From NCBI RefSeq assembly GCF_963583255.1, contig NC_084819.1, positions 9,256,001 to 9,320,000 of the forward strand: a DNA stretch of 64,000 nucleotides. Reading direction: 5' to 3'. A program made the position numbers and the translations under genes. This DNA comes from Pyrus communis (Eukaryota > Streptophyta > Magnoliopsida > Rosales > Rosaceae). Under the pieces are notes generated by a model, which was not told the DNA's origin, did no database searches, and worked only from the letters and a program-made list of their open reading frames with translations. Positions 33,670 through 46,598 of the stretch are shown here, piece by piece; position 1 is the stretch's first letter, and every line of letters starts with the position of its first letter.

Positions 33670-35949
33670 GGCCATCTCCAACCGAAGGAGGGGCTTGTTT
33701 TAGCCCTCTGGCCCTCCAAGAAATTAATATTTTAATGAACAATGCAGAGCCATATTTCTTACCATTTCCAACCGAGGGCCAAAGGGTCATAGGGCCAAAC
33801 ATAGCCATGTGACAAAAAATCATCTCCAACCAAGAGCCAAAGGGCCATAGGGCCAAACATAATTTATCATTTAAATTTAAAAACTACAACAATATAAATT
33901 TAAAAACTACAACAACTTAAATTTATAGGAAAAAATGAGAATTTTTAAATATTTTTTTTAAAAAAAATTTGGTCGAAAAAAAAAAATTCAAATCCAACGG
34001 TAACTGACGTTAGCTAGCTATTGGATTTGAATTTTTTTGGGGCTATAAATCGGGTCGATTATGGGCTATAATTCACACACCTTTGAATTCAATCTCTTTC
34101 AATTCAAGTTTGCAATGAATTCCAACTTTGGATCCTCTTCGGATTCCAACTGAGGGTTCCCATTTAATTCCATATTGGAAGAAAAATGAGCAAGATGAGA
34201 CGAGAAGATGAGGAGTCTGATGAAGAAGATGAAGCATGGTGCAACATATAATATATGGCAGCCATGGCTACGGTCATGCTGTGTTAGCCAACTGAGGAAC
34301 AACCTCAATGGGGTGGCTCTATTACTGGTCGCTCTTACAAACCATGAAACAGAGCAATGATGCATGCCAATCTGATTAACAACTGCTTCAACCCCAACTC
34401 GGTGTACACAAAAGAGGATTTCAGATGTCACTTCTGGATGAGGTGTCATGTCTTCTAACATTTACTTCATGATGTCAACCAGGTCAATCCATACTTTTGA
34501 CAGAAGCTGGACAGAGCAGACTGCCTTAGTTTCTCACCTTATCAGAAGGTTACTATTGCACTACGAATGATGGCCTATGGCTCCTTAGCTGACTCGATGG
34601 ATGAAACATATGGTATGTCTGAGTCTATATGCCTTGATACTCTTGTTGAATTCTGTAACATAATTGTTCAACTGTACAAAGAGGAGTACCTCCGCAAGCC
34701 AAATCAAGAATATTTGGATCGGCTCCTTCGCAAAGCTGAAGACTGTGGGTTCACGGGCATGATAAAGTCATTAGACTACATGCATTGGAATTAGAAGAAT
34801 TATCCCACCGGATGGCAAAGAGGCTTTAGCGGAAGGTCGAGAAAGCCAACTGTTGTGTTAGAGGCGGTTGCCTCATATGACACATGGATCTGGCATGCTT
34901 TCTTTGGAGTCCCTGGATCCCAAAATGACATTACAATTCTTGGGTGTTCACCCCTCTTTAATAACCGGACGGAAGGTAAATCGCCTCAACTTGACTACTA
35001 CATCAACAACCATTACTACAATATGAGGTATTACTTGGCAAATGACATCTACCCAAAGTGGGCGATACTTGTCCAAGCAATTCCAAACCCTGCGAATGAT
35101 GCCGAAAAGTGGTTTACCTTACACCAAGAGGCATACCAGAATGATGTTAAGATAGCTTTAGGTATTCTACAAGCACGGTGGAAGATCATCAAGGAACCGA
35201 CAAGAGGGTGGAGTCAAGAAAATTTGGACTCCATCATAATGTCTTGCATCATATTACACAACATGATTGTGGAGGATGACCAAGATGGATATATTGATGG
35301 AGAGTCTGATGATGACCAAGTGGATCTAAATAAGTCAAGAAGGGCTCGTGAAAAAATATATGATGGGCCTAATTTGTCTTTGGAACTAGTAATATCTCTT
35401 TAAATGAGTACATGAGGTGCTATAGGTTGATACGTTCCCGTGCCACAAACAAGTACCTACAACAGGATCATGTTAAACATATTTGGGCCAAAAGAAGCAT
35501 GGAGTAGGCGTTTAACTTTTATGTTGTTAAATGTTTTTAAAAATGTTGTTTAAGTTTCATGTTGTTAAATGTTTTTTTTTTTTTTTGTATAATTTTTATG
35601 TTGTTTAATGTTATTTAATATTATTTAATGTTGTTTAATATTGTTTAATGTTGTTTCATGTTACTTAATGTTATTTAATGTTGTTTAATAGCTTCGGAAG
35701 TTATAGGAAAAAAAATAGTATTTAAATTTTTTTTTTTTTTATAATTTTGTAAAAAACAAAAAAAAAATTCAAATAAAAGGCTAGTTGACGTCAGCTAGCC
35801 GTTGCATTCAAATTTGTGGCTCAGCCCGGGGTTGGGTCAGCTGGTTGGCCCTTTGGCTCTTTTTTGTCCCTTAGGGCCCACGAGCCATTTGGCCTAATCC
35901 TCGGTTGGAGACAGTTTTTCGGGCTATTTTTGGCCTTCTGGAGGTGGCC
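33670..35949 (+). mobile_element. PIF/Harbinger DNA transposon
   Basis: Left end GGCCATCTCCAACCGA and reversed right end GGCCACCTCCAGAAGG, with further GGCTAAAACCGAGG-like subterminal similarity. TAA flanks both ends (33667-33669, 35950-35952). It carries one decayed transposase and no second (Myb-like) ORF that I can recognise. Related copies are at 51827 and 61140. Confidence 0.87.
34115..35507 (+). pseudogene. PIF/Harbinger transposase (ALP1-like DDE)
   Basis: The likely start is MNSNFGSSSDSN at 34115; the frame ends at the TAG 35505-35507 after KRSME. Frameshifts and stops occur, notably TAG for Trp after YMHWN. Recognisable family blocks are SLDYMHW (first Asp), RKPTVVLEAVASYDTWIWHA, FGVPGSQNDIT (second Asp), YYLANDIYP and CIILHNMIVEDDQDGYIDGE. 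At the third site the family Glu in a DVERAFGILQAR block is replaced by Lys (DVKIALGILQAR), so the catalytic triad is lost. It would have cut and moved the element. Confidence 0.88.
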
Positions 35950-36717
35950 TAAGAATGACCCCAAAAGGTCAACATATTTTAAATGACTACTTACGAAAAT
36001 TCAAACTTTGTATCTAAGTAATTTAAATGATCCTAAAAGGTTCGATCACCCTCCCATTCTCCTTGCACCTCTATCCTGGTTTCTTTCCAATAGTTGGTCA
36101 ATTGGGGTATGTATATGGAATCTTCAATTGCCGAAGAAAGTAATGAATTGAAAAACGAAAGCTTTGGATTGAATTTTAATCCTGTGAATTTAGTACAACT
36201 GTTTGAGTTCGGATTATGCGAAAATCATCATAGTTTGCCACGGCGAAACAGCTTGGAATGCTGACCATAGAATCCAGATCATCTTTTTCACTTAAACCAC
36301 GTCGTTTTGTTAGTTGTTTGATGAGTAGAGGTGTATGATTTAGATCAACTCATAGGTTCATAGCACAATCTAAAATGTTATTTTACTAATTCTAAATATT
36401 GCAACTTGTTAACTCTATGAATTTGCGACAATATTGTACCGCAAGAGGAAAGAGAATGAGGTGTTTTAGACTGCTGTTTATGGAAGATTGGTGCAACACT
36501 GACTTTGGAAGACTGGTCCGAATTATCTGTTCTTGAAAAAAAAAAAAGAGGAATTGAACTCGTGGACCTGTTCCAAACCTGAAACGGGCTAGGTTAGGTC
36601 TTCAAAAGTCAAATTCCTATATTCGACCCGACCCGCCTTATTGCATTTTAAAAAGGTTTCCATCCGGTCTCTCCAAATTTGGGCTCGGCCTGGCCCGTGC
36701 CCACCCCTACATCAGCC

Positions 36718-36825
36718 ATGGCTTCTTTTCTCCTCCACCACAACCCAAACTTGGTGGTACTTAGATGTCCTCAAAACCACTTATACAAGCTTTTGGGTTG
36801 TCCCAGGACCATCCCAATCTCTTAA
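36718..36825 (+). other. Short frame at an ATG just right of the hAT
   Basis: GCCATGGCT is a good plant start context. The frame reads MASFLLHHNPNLVVLRC and on for 35 codons before two stops. The hAT target duplication overlaps the bases just before this ATG. It might be the first exon of a lost gene, for example with an organelle-targeting start, but nothing downstream supports a gene. Confidence 0.3.
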
Positions 36826-38238
36826 TAAATCCACCTCTACACACACCTTCCTATTCTTAAGAGTGATAAAACTAGCAGCTTCACCATATAAATTCTCATT
36901 AATTAAGTTGGACTACAATCCACTCTGAGCCAACCTATGTCTCGCCATACTTGGAGAATTGACCTTTCATGACCTCATCTACTTGTCTAATGACATGAAC
37001 CAAATAAACTGTAGCACTTCTCAAGTTTTCTTAAACTTCATTGTGGTTGAGTTTTTATTTGTTTTGAGCATTGGTAATGTCTCTCTTGTTGGTTCGCCAT
37101 TAAAAACATGATATCAGTACCGCATCCTAATTTGACCACATTATTAAACCTGATCATTTAAGATTCGTTTGAAACTTGTTTAGTTTTCAAACTACTTTTA
37201 ATTTTCAACAAAATAAAAACAGAAAAACTAAAAACTAAAAATTGAAAGAAAAATTCTACAGTGGTGTTCATGTTTATATTGCAAGCACAATAACACATCC
37301 AAAATTCCAAAGTGAAAATAACTTCAATCTCGGCAACTACAAATTCAATCACTTCATAATCCTCTACATGAGAGACTTTGGGCACAAAATTGCCAACAAA
37401 ATTGGTAAGGGAATAGTCTTTGCATACAAGCAGCGCCGACTCCAAAGATGAACTACAAAAGAAACAAATAGTGACCACTATAATAAGAACTTTGGGCACA
37501 AAATCACCAACAAATCTACCATTGCATTAGAATAAACCACACTAACGACACTATGAAACAAGAACAAAAGACACAAATCTAAAAGGGAAAATATAATATG
37601 GACAAAAGCCACACTATAATCTAAAAAATTCACATCACAAAAATTCAGCCCCATTTATTACCAAACCCACATAACCCAAAAAGCCTAAGGAGGATTTTGG
37701 GAGAAGAATTGGATTGAAAAAGTACAAAAAATAAGTGATGAAGAACTCAAATCTAAGCAAGCATAGACACAGACTTAACTACTACAAAGGAGACTATTAT
37801 TGTTCATAATAGAGTAAAAAATGGATAGAGAGAGCGGAGAGGAGGACGAAAAGCAGACGTGCTTCTCCTTGCTCCTCCCCCTGCGATGACATTTAGAGCT
37901 TCTTTGGCATTGCTTAAAATTTTTAAAAGCAACTTTTTTAGTTGAGACATAAATTGTGTTTGGTAAATGAAATTTTTTATTTTTTTTATTTTTTTCAAAA
38001 TTGTAGGTCCTCTGCTTCTCAAAAGAGCTTTTTTTTTTTTTTTTTTTTGGTTTTTTTTTTAGAGGCGCTCAATTAATGGAACTTTTTGATAAGGGCAATA
38101 TTACCCCCTCTTTCTCCTAACCCAATGCATCTTCTCTCACCAATCTCTCCTTTCCTTCTCATCTGGTTCCTTCTCTCAACCTTTGTTTCTACTTCTTTAA
38201 AAAAAAAAATTATTTGTTGGAAGGTGGAAAAACTGAAC
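36826..38238. other. Intergenic, no supported gene
   Basis: Holds the TATTCTTAAGAGTGA fragment near 36850 and long T-runs near 38031-38060. A 113-codon minus frame (37158-37499) has two near-repeats of FVGNFVPKV, but no family match that I can name. Confidence 0.5.
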
Positions 38239-38696
38239 TGTAAGATTTTGCCATGTATTTGAATTTGCCACATCATTTTAACTGTGTTATATTAAATAAG
38301 AAATAGAATTATACATGTATTAGGAGATACATAATATAATTATTTATATCAAAATTGATTGGGAATAAACTCTGAGGGAGTGGTTTAAGTCACTCACATT
38401 ATGGGATGATAGTTTTCCTTAATAGAAGGAAACTGTCAACAATTATATATATATATATATATATATATATGGATTTGGTCTCTCCTCTCACAATCACGGT
38501 CATACTGAGAAGTTCGTCCTATTGAGAACTAAACACAAGATTGTAGAGAGGAGAAAATTGACTCTAACTTGGAATGATGAATTCTTCAAGTAAGTTTTAT
38601 TGATAGAACAATTCTATATACGATTACGATATTAATTGTAGTTACTTGTATTTAATTGGTTAGTTCCTTAATTGAAAACACTTACATGTGGTATCA
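38239..38696 (+). repeat. 5' LTR of the copia element
   Basis: 458 bp. Contains a (TA)n microsatellite at 38443-38470 that is nearly absent from the 3' LTR. Confidence 0.95.
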
Positions 38697-38698
38697 GA

Positions 38699-38711
38699 GC
38701 CACCAAATAAA
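38699..38711 (+). other. Primer binding site (tRNA-iMet) of the copia element
   Basis: TGGTATCAGAGCC two bases after the LTR, the usual complement of the initiator methionine tRNA 3' end. Confidence 0.93.
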
Positions 38712-39601
38712 TCTTGAACTCAATTATTTTGACTTAAAGAATATAAAGCTTGAAACAGTGACATTTTTCTTTTGGATATAAAAGATTGAAACTTTTTCCG
38801 TTGAGTTCTTCTTCATTTCTGCTTCGAATATGGTGACTACTTAAAGTTTTAGTTCTGACTCTTTGATCATGTAAAGTTGCTAAAAGTTGATTTGCTTTCT
38901 TTATTATAATTGTTGCTATAAAAATCTTGATTCATCAAACTTCTCCAAAGTCGATTCGAATCGAGGTATGAACCCTAGAATTTATTAATTTGTTCTTTTT
39001 CTCAATTATTAGTCTATTCTATAAAAGATTCAAACCTTATCTAATTCGGTTGGATTGAATTTTGCCTTTTCTGTTAAAAATTACCATTGTGATCATTTAA
39101 ATTGAGTTCGATTCGATTATAGTGTTGATGGTAAAGTTGTCTGATCTTGTTAGAATTCATTGGAGATCAAATGTGGTTAAATTGATTTGTCTAATGGCCT
39201 ACTGTAGTTCATTGTTAATTATATATTAACAATATCAATTTTGGCTTGATTTATTAAGAATTATTCAATATACTACCAAAGTAGTTTAGTTGAGATTTTG
39301 CTCTTAAGAATCAATTTTGTCGGCCAATTGTAGGTTATGAACTGTAACAAGTAAAATTAGCTTCTAAAGAGGTTGTTTTTACTGGGATTAGTCATAAGCT
39401 AATGTATAGTGAGCAATGGAAAACTTGGATTATGTATTGTTCTTCTTGCCTAAAGGTGTGGACTAACATAATTTCTAGTGCTTTATTCTGGGTTATGCAA
39501 ATGTTTGAATGTTCATCTTAATATATAGAATGGTTTCTTGCCCAAAGTTGTACTAGTTTCTGTAGTTGAATATGGAGAAAGTTTGTTCAACTTTCTTGTC
39601 A

Positions 39602-40450
39602 TAGATATTATGAAACTTAAACACTTATGAAATTTTGAACAACTTCCGGGTCTTAATATTCTGAATCTTATCAATATTGAGAAATTGAATGGGAACAACT
39701 TCAAAACAATTTTGGAGTTTGTGATTGCTTTCAAGTAGCCTAAGCCACATGCCTTGACTACCAAGAGTACAAAAGAATAGAAAGATGCATTTCAAAAATG
39801 GGAAAGAGTAAATGAAATGTCTCTGCTTATTATGCAGAATGCAATGGAGGAACATATTAGAAGAAGCATACCTTCATGTGATTTGGCTAAAGATTATTTG
39901 ACAGCTATTGAGGAAAAATACAAGAGGTCAGATAAGATGGAGGCAGGGTCTTACTTATCCTCTCTCACTTCTGCTAAGTTTGATGGGATTGGGAGCATTA
40001 GAGAACACCTACTCAAGCTTGTCAATATTGCCAACAAGCTGAACAACTTGGATGTGCCGATTTCTGAGCAATTTATATTGCACATGGCACTTAGTTCTCT
40101 ATCGGCTGAATATAAACAGGCCAAAATCAACTATAACACAAAAAAGGAATCCTAGAGTGTAAATGAACCGATTGCAATCTGTTATCAAGAGGAAGAAAGG
40201 CTTAAGAAAGGCAAGGAAGAAGCTGTCAATCTTGTGAATATGGAAAAAGGGAAGAAGGCTGCTGGATTCAACAAATTTGGAAATGCTGGGAATTTTCCAA
40301 TCAAATCTACAAAATTCAAAGTAGGTTCTTATTTTGGAACTAAAAAGGGTGCTCAAAATTTTGGTGTATTTGGGAAAAATGTTCCTCCCTCTAATCTGAA
40401 AGTGAATAAGATTATGTCAAAAAATGTTATTTTATCAGTTAATTGAACAT
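39602..40450 (+). pseudogene. copia gag (UBN2-type)
   Basis: Reads INIEKLNGNNFKTI, then MSLLIMQNAMEEHIRRSIP, AKDYLTAIEEKYKRSDKMEA and LVNIANKLNNLDVPISEQFI, which is the pattern of copia gag proteins. The C-terminal zinc knuckle is only traceable as a HLRRDCAGF remnant near 40447. Stops near 39736, 39777 and 40153. The protein would form the particle. Confidence 0.85.
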
Positions 40451-40479
40451 CTGAGGAGAGATTGTGCTGGCTTTAAGGT

Positions 40480-43400
40480 TTGGTTGATTAAGATGAGTAT
40501 TAAAATTGTTGATGTTTTTGTTACTGTTGAATCAAATTTAGTTTTTGTACCTCAAAATTCATGGTGGGCTTACATTGGTTGCATTGTCCATATCACTAAT
40601 TCATTGCAGGGATTCAAAAACCAGAGGGAACTAAGTAGAGAAGTCTACATAGTGTTTGTTGGAAATGGAACAAAAGTAGATGTCGAGTCTGTTGGAAGTA
40701 TCAAATTATAGTTGTCTTCTAGTTTTATTTTAACTTTAAACTATGTCTTATATGTACCTTCCATGAGAAGGAATTTATTTTCAGTTTCTAAGTTTGTAAT
40801 GGATGAATTTTCTTTTATTGGAGATAATGAAAGCATTAGACTTTTTCATAAGAATCAATTTGATAATTTACTTAGTTATGCTTTTCCAAATAGGGATTTA
40901 TGGCAGCTTCAATATACTTATGTTCAAGAATGTTTCAATGTCAAAAATTCTGCTCCTAAGAGAGTGCTCTCTAATGATAAGTCATTTATTCTTTGGCATA
41001 GAAAATTGGAGCATATCTCCAAGGATAGAATGAAATGTTTGATGAAAGCTAGTATGCTGCCAGAATTAGATTTTACTGATTTAGAGTTATGCATTGACTG
41101 TTTTAAAGGCAAAACCACAAGTACTAAGAAGCTAGGTTCAACTAGAAGCGGTAACTTGTTAGAAATAATACACACATATGTTTGTGGCCCATTTCTAACA
41201 AAGACTACATGTGGTAATCTCTATTTTGTTCTATTTATTGATGACTTTTCACAGTTCACTTCTCTTTATTTAATTTATGAAAAGTCTCAAGTTTTCAATT
41301 GTTTTAAAGTCTTTAAACTGGAAGTTGAAAATCAATTAGAAAGGACTATTAAAGTTGTTAGGTCAGATAGAGGAGGGGAATTTTTTGGCAGGTACACAAA
41401 AAGTGGGCAACAAAATGGACCTTTTGCCTTGTTTCTCCAACAACAAGGGATAGTGGCATAATATACAACTCCGAGAACTCTACATTAAAATGGAGTAGTA
41501 GAGAAGAGAAATAGAATGTTGAAAGATATGGTAAGAAGCATGCTATCTCATTCTCAATTGCCAGAATTCTTATGGGGATAAGCTATTAAGACTGACAACT
41601 ATATTCTTAATCGTGTGCCTAGCAAATCTGTTCCTTCTACTACATTTGAAATCTAAACAAGTAGGAAACTGAGCTTAGCTCATTTTCACACTTGGGGTTG
41701 TAGAGCAGAAACATGACTTTATGATCCTAATGAAAGGAAGCTTGATCCAAGAACTACTAGTTATTATTTTGTTGGTTATTCAGAAAAGTCAAAGGGGTTA
41801 AGTTCTGTTGACCTCATTCTCATACTCGAATTTCTGAGACGAATAATGAAAAGATCATTGAGGATTTCAACACACTTCATTGTCAATCCAAGAATTCATA
41901 TGTTTTTGAGGAAGTTGATGAAACACAAGAACTATCTTCCAGCAATACCGTCTCTTTGCCTATCCCTATGCAAAGTGTAGCTATTGAGAGTTAGGTTACA
42001 ACCACTCAACAGCCTAAAATCAATATAATTCCACTTCAGATTGCTAATATGCAACCATTAAAGTCACAAGAAGAAAATGTAGCAACTGCACCACTTTTAA
42101 GAAAGTCTCAAGGACCAAGAAAATCAGCAATTTTTTATAACTATTTGGTTTACTTACAAGAAGTCGAATGTGATTTGGGAGATGATGATGATCCTACTTC
42201 TTTTCAATAAGTTATGTAGAGTGATAAAGCTACACTTTGGTTTACAGCTATGGAAGATGAGTTGACATCTATGCAGTAGAGTGTGGTCCTTAGAAACTCC
42301 TAATCCTACAATTAAGCTTATAGGATGTACATGGGTTTTTAAGACCAAACGTGACTCACAAGGAAGAATTGAGAGGCACAAAGCTAGGCTTGTAGCCAAG
42401 GGGTTTACTCAGAAAGAGGGTTTGGATTATAATTAGACTTTTTCACTAGTTTCCACAAAAGATTCTTTAAGATTAATTATGGCTCTTACAACTCATTTTG
42501 ATCTTCACTTGCATCAAATGGACGTGAAAACTGCATTTCTTAATGGTAGCTTGGATGACGACATTTATATAGTTCAGCCACTCAGATTTGTTTAAAGGAG
42601 GAAAGAAAATCTGGTATGTAAACTGAACAAATGTATTTACTGTCTCAAATAAGCTTCTAGACAGTGGTATCTGAAATTTGATAACATCGTCTTTTCTTCT
42701 GGTTTTGCTGAAAACAAAATCGATAATTTTATCTACATGAAGATGGTGAAATCCAATTTCATTTTTCTTGTTCTTTATGTGGATGACATATTGCTTACTA
42801 GCTCAAACTTTCAGTTATTGCATGAGACAAAAAGCATGTTAGCCAACATTTTTGATATGAAAGATTTGGGAGAGGCTAATTATGTTTTGGGAATCGAAAT
42901 AGTTAGAGATAGAGCTAAAAGAGTATTGTGATTGTCTCAACAAAACTACATAAACAAAGTTCTGAAGATATTCAATATGGAAGCATGTTCTAGTGGTGAC
43001 GTTCCTATTGGCAAGGGAGACAAATTTTCTGTTGATCATTGTCCCAAAACAGATTATGAAATCAAAACCATCAAGGATAAGCCTTATGCCTCATTGGTTG
43101 GAAGTGTCATGTATGCTTAGGTATGTACTCGACTAGATTTGGTCTTTGCAGTAAGTGTGTGGGGGATGATTTCAACAAAATCCAAGTGTCTCTCATTGGA
43201 ATTCAGCCAAAAAGGTTTTGAGGTATTTGCATAAAACCAAGTCATACAAGTTGATATATAATCATGTAGATTCCCTTGATTTGGTGTGTTATAGTGATGT
43301 TGATTTAGGTGGAAATATTGAAGATCGTATGTCAACAAGTAGATATATTTTTCTCTTGGCAAATGGTGTTGTTTCATGGAAGAGTTAGAAACAAAAGACT

Positions 43401-43669
43401 CGAGCAGTATCAACCATGGAGTCTGAGTATGTTGGATGCTTTAATGCTGTTAGATATTCTAACTAGCTTAGGAACATGATTTTGGATATGAAGATTGTTA
43501 GAAACATAGAACAACCATTGAAGCTATATTGTGACAATAGCTCAACTCTTTTCTTTGCTAAGAACAACAAGCGTTCTGAAGCTTCAAGGCTTATTGACAT
43601 CAAGTATTTGGTGGTTCAAAACAAGGTCAAAGATAAGCTCATTGATATAGAGCACATCAATACTTTATA
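40480..43669 (+). pseudogene. copia pol (protease, integrase, RT, RNase H)
   Basis: The protease site expected as WWVDTG reads WWAYIGCIVHITNS, so the catalytic Asp is lost. Then come LWHRKLEHIS (pre-integrase), VLFIDDFSQFT and VVRSDRGGEF (integrase), GCTWVFKTK-like and YVDDILL (RT, at 42779) and STMESEYVG plus YCDNSS (RNase H). About 20 stops interrupt it. Several stand where Gln is expected: TAG or TAA for CAG/CAA at FQ*VM*SDKA, CLK*AS and YN*TFS. It once made the replication enzymes; it is inactive. Confidence 0.9.
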
Positions 43670-44212
43670 ATATGGTTGCAAACCCTTTGATGAAGGCAGC
43701 CAAAGATGGGCCTACATGCATCTTTTGTTCTAGTTTGAATGTGGGAGAAAGGTATTGTTTCTCTCTTTTATTTCAGCATTTCATATTGTTGACTAGCTAG
43801 TGGACTTATTTGTGTTATAGGTGAATTTTATTTCTTGTAAGCATAATGTAGTAATTTCTTATGAAGTAACTTTCATGTGCATCTAGTATTATTGACTATG
43901 TTTTGCAAAACTATTAAGAAATTTTGGAATGTATATGACATTAAAAGGACCAAAATGTGGGAGCTTTATTGGTACCAAAGTTTTCACACATCGATTCCCT
44001 AATTGCAATGATGACACTTGATTTGATTGCTAAGTGATTGTAAAGTGTTGGTGCAAGAATGATTGTGTCAAGTTTTCTATAGTCCTGCAATTGTATTGAT
44101 GTGGAGAGTTATTGAAAGTTCTTGTATACATGAGTATGATTTAGTGATCACTATTGCCTTATTGGATATAATGCTATTTCGGAAATGATGCGGCTGCACT
44201 CATGTGGGAGAA
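43670..44212. other. 3' untranslated part of the copia element
   Basis: Between the end of RNase H and the right LTR. No further ORF; ends in the polypurine-like GTGGGAGAA at 44204-44212. Confidence 0.7.
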
Positions 44213-44669
44213 TGTAAGATTTTGCCATGTGTTTGAGTTTGCCACATCATTTTATTTGTCTTATATTAAATAAGAAATAGAACTATACATGTATTAGGAG
44301 ATAAATAATATAATTATTTATATCAAAATTGATTGGGAATAGAACTTTGAGGGAGTGGTTTAAGCCACTCACATTATGGGATGACCGTTTTCCTTAATAG
44401 GAGGAAACTGTCAACAGTTGGATATATATGGATTTGGTCTCTCCTCTCACAATCACGTTCATACTGAGAAGTTCATGCTATTGAGAACTGAATACAAGAT
44501 TGCAGAGAAGAGAAGATTGACTCTAACTTGGAATGATGAATTTTTCAAGTAAGTTTTTCTGATAGAACAATTCTATATACGATTATGATATTAATTGTAG
44601 TTACTTGTATTTAATTAGTTTAGATCCTTAATTGAAAACTAATTAGATCCTTAATTGAAAACACTTACA
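44213..44669 (+). repeat. 3' LTR of the copia element
   Basis: 457 bp. Near its end TTAGATCCTTAATTGAAAAC is doubled, which is not so in the left LTR. Confidence 0.95.
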
Positions 44670-44674
44670 TGAAC

Positions 44675-45531
44675 TGGATAAGTGGAAGGCTGCATTTGGT
44701 TTTCTGGGTTTATATTTATTATGCGTTCATGCGTTTATGGGTATTAAGGGTTTATGGGTTCGCACGTTTTCTGGGTTTATATTTTTGGATTTATGGATTC
44801 GTTTTAATTAAGCAATTTAAATTTTGTGGAGATCAGGGGATCATTGCTATGAGATAGCATAAGCAATATAAATTTGGTAGTTATTGTAATGGTTTTTTTT
44901 TTTTTTTTTTTGGAAACTTTAACGAAAAGCTCTCGGTACTGTTCACTAAATGAAAAATCAAATTTTTACACTAAAAGTTAATCTTGATACTATTCACTTT
45001 ACCTTTTATTTTGTCCTTATCATTAAAACTCAAAGTTTTCAAGCTCTTTTCATTAATTTTTTTTTCTTTTTTTTTGGGTTTATGGGTTTAATTTTAACCT
45101 AGGGGTTTGCTAATTGCTACGAGACCAGGGGTTGACATGAAACCACGGGATTGCTATGGGTTTTTCTAGAGCTAGGTAAACGACAGAGGTTATAAGGGAA
45201 AAGTTGTATTTGTAACAAAATGATCAACTATTAACCTAATTAACATAATAATATATCTAGCAACACGTCTTTTTTTGTCATTTTACACGGTCATAGTAGT
45301 TTTGTATAAAAGTTTACAGAACACTTTGACATTGTTTTTTTTTCAATTTTTTTATTTTACTGAAAGCACTTTCACCACTATAGTTTACCAAACGCTTACT
45401 TTTTTTTTTATTTTTTTTATCACAGCTGTTTATTCTCACAACACAGAAGAACTAGTTTTGGAAACAAAACACAACAATTCCTAACTAGCCCTTACTCTAA
45501 ATTTTCCTCTGGAGGCTAGCAACCTAGGGAC

Positions 45532-45571
<40 letters not shown>

Positions 45572-46006
45572 CCAAACGGTAATCTGATGAAAGATGAAGA
45601 TTGTCTATTTCTGGAAATCAGTCAATTTTTTCGATATTTTATTATCCTTGCAGAAATTTCGACAAAAAAGTTACAGACTAGTGGTCGAGTTTTCTTCTTT
45701 ATTTCTTCTCGCATTTCTTTCTTCGTTTCTTTTTCTATTATGTGAATTCAGTTTTCAATCTATCATATATTTGGAGATTGGTGCAATTGGAAAGTACCAC
45801 GTAGGAAGGCCTAATCAAAATGAAAGATGAAGATTGTCTATGAGTTTTAACTTCATGAACTTATGCATTCTATATGGTATTAGTTTAATTCAATAAAACT
45901 TGTGCTGCTTTCATGATTAAAGTTTCAAATAAGTTATGGGTAATTTATTTGTTCTTGTGAAGTGTTTTATTTTATTACTTGTTTTTCCTTTTCACTTATC
46001 ACATAT
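44675..46006. other. Intergenic, T-rich
   Basis: Long T-runs near 44894-44911 and 45535-45569, no supported gene. A stretch at 45272-45480 resembles decayed MITE sequence (TTTACCAAACGCTTAC), but ends were not found. Confidence 0.5.
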
Positions 46007-46583
46007 TGTGGATGCAAATTTCCGCAATCTTCTCATTTGACGAAAATGCACCTACAAAATAATAACACCTAAGATTAAGGCCAAAAGCCTCACGTGCCCG
46101 CGATGAATGGGGGGACCTTGGGCCGAAGAATCTCCGATGCCAAAGTTAGAATTATGAAAATAATGTATTTAGGAGTTTGTGGGTAGCAAATGACTTAACT
46201 TTTTAGTGGGATAATAAGGCTATTTATAAGGGAGTGGCCAACCCTATTTGGAGAATAGTGGCTGGCCATATATGGTGCAATTGGGTGAATAATTGCAAGA
46301 TATTATGTGAAATATCACATAGTATCTTGCAATTAACATGGCAATTAGTCCTAAATGAATAGGAAATTTGGGACTTACCTTTTGAATAAGGATTTGATGA
46401 GGAGTGATGATAGGGATTTGAATAAATACCATTTTGATCACCTTTGACTCTTCCTTGATTGAGCCATTATTTTCCGTTGCATGCTCATAGGAATCCCGGT
46501 GTGCCTCGAGGGTAATTTTGTCCTTTTCACCCAAAATTCCACGTGTCACCTCCATAATTTTCTTGATTATTTTTGGCTCCACA
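46007..46583 (-). repeat. 3' LTR of the truncated gypsy element
   Basis: Plus-strand ends TGTGGATGC and GGCTCCACA are inverse TG...CA. A TATA box (TATAAATA, minus strand) lies at 46221-46228. Identified from its ends and the adjacent polypurine tract, because the other LTR is missing. Confidence 0.75.
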
Positions 46584-46598
46584 AATGCCCCCACACCT
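46584..46598 (-). other. Polypurine tract of the truncated gypsy element
   Basis: Minus strand AGGTGTGGGGGCATT abuts the LTR start TGTGGAGCC. It closely resembles the tract of the inner element at 5366. Confidence 0.8.

Larger units (their letters stand above)
30674..36709. mobile_element. Non-autonomous hAT element filled by other insertions
   Basis: The left end is TAGGGGTGGCCAAACGGG; the right end, reverse-complemented, is TAGGGGTGGGCACGGGCC. The flanking 8-mers CAGCAGCC (30666-30673) and CATCAGCC (36710-36717) match at 7 of 8 bases, as expected for a hAT target duplication. No hAT transposase is seen. Of the 6 kb, most belongs to nested elements: an LTR (about 30794-33651), a Harbinger-like MITE inside it and a PIF/Harbinger element (33670-35949). 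The hAT's own sequence may be only about 0.9 kb at the two ends. Confidence 0.72.
38239..44669 (+). mobile_element. Ty1/copia retrotransposon, complete but decayed
   Basis: LTRs 38239-38696 and 44213-44669 start TGTAAG and end TTACA. TGAAC flanks both ends (38234-38238 and 44670-44674). The methionine-tRNA primer site is at 38699, then gag, protease, integrase, reverse transcriptase and RNase H follow in copia order. A purine run GTGGGAGAA abuts the right LTR. All coding domains carry stops. LTRs differ at several percent plus a (TA)n tract in the left one and a 28-bp duplication in the right one. Confidence 0.95.

Noticed and set aside
37158..37499. 113-codon minus frame with a hydrophobic start
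   Set aside because: No known domain; it has internal near-repeats and no promoter or neighbour support.
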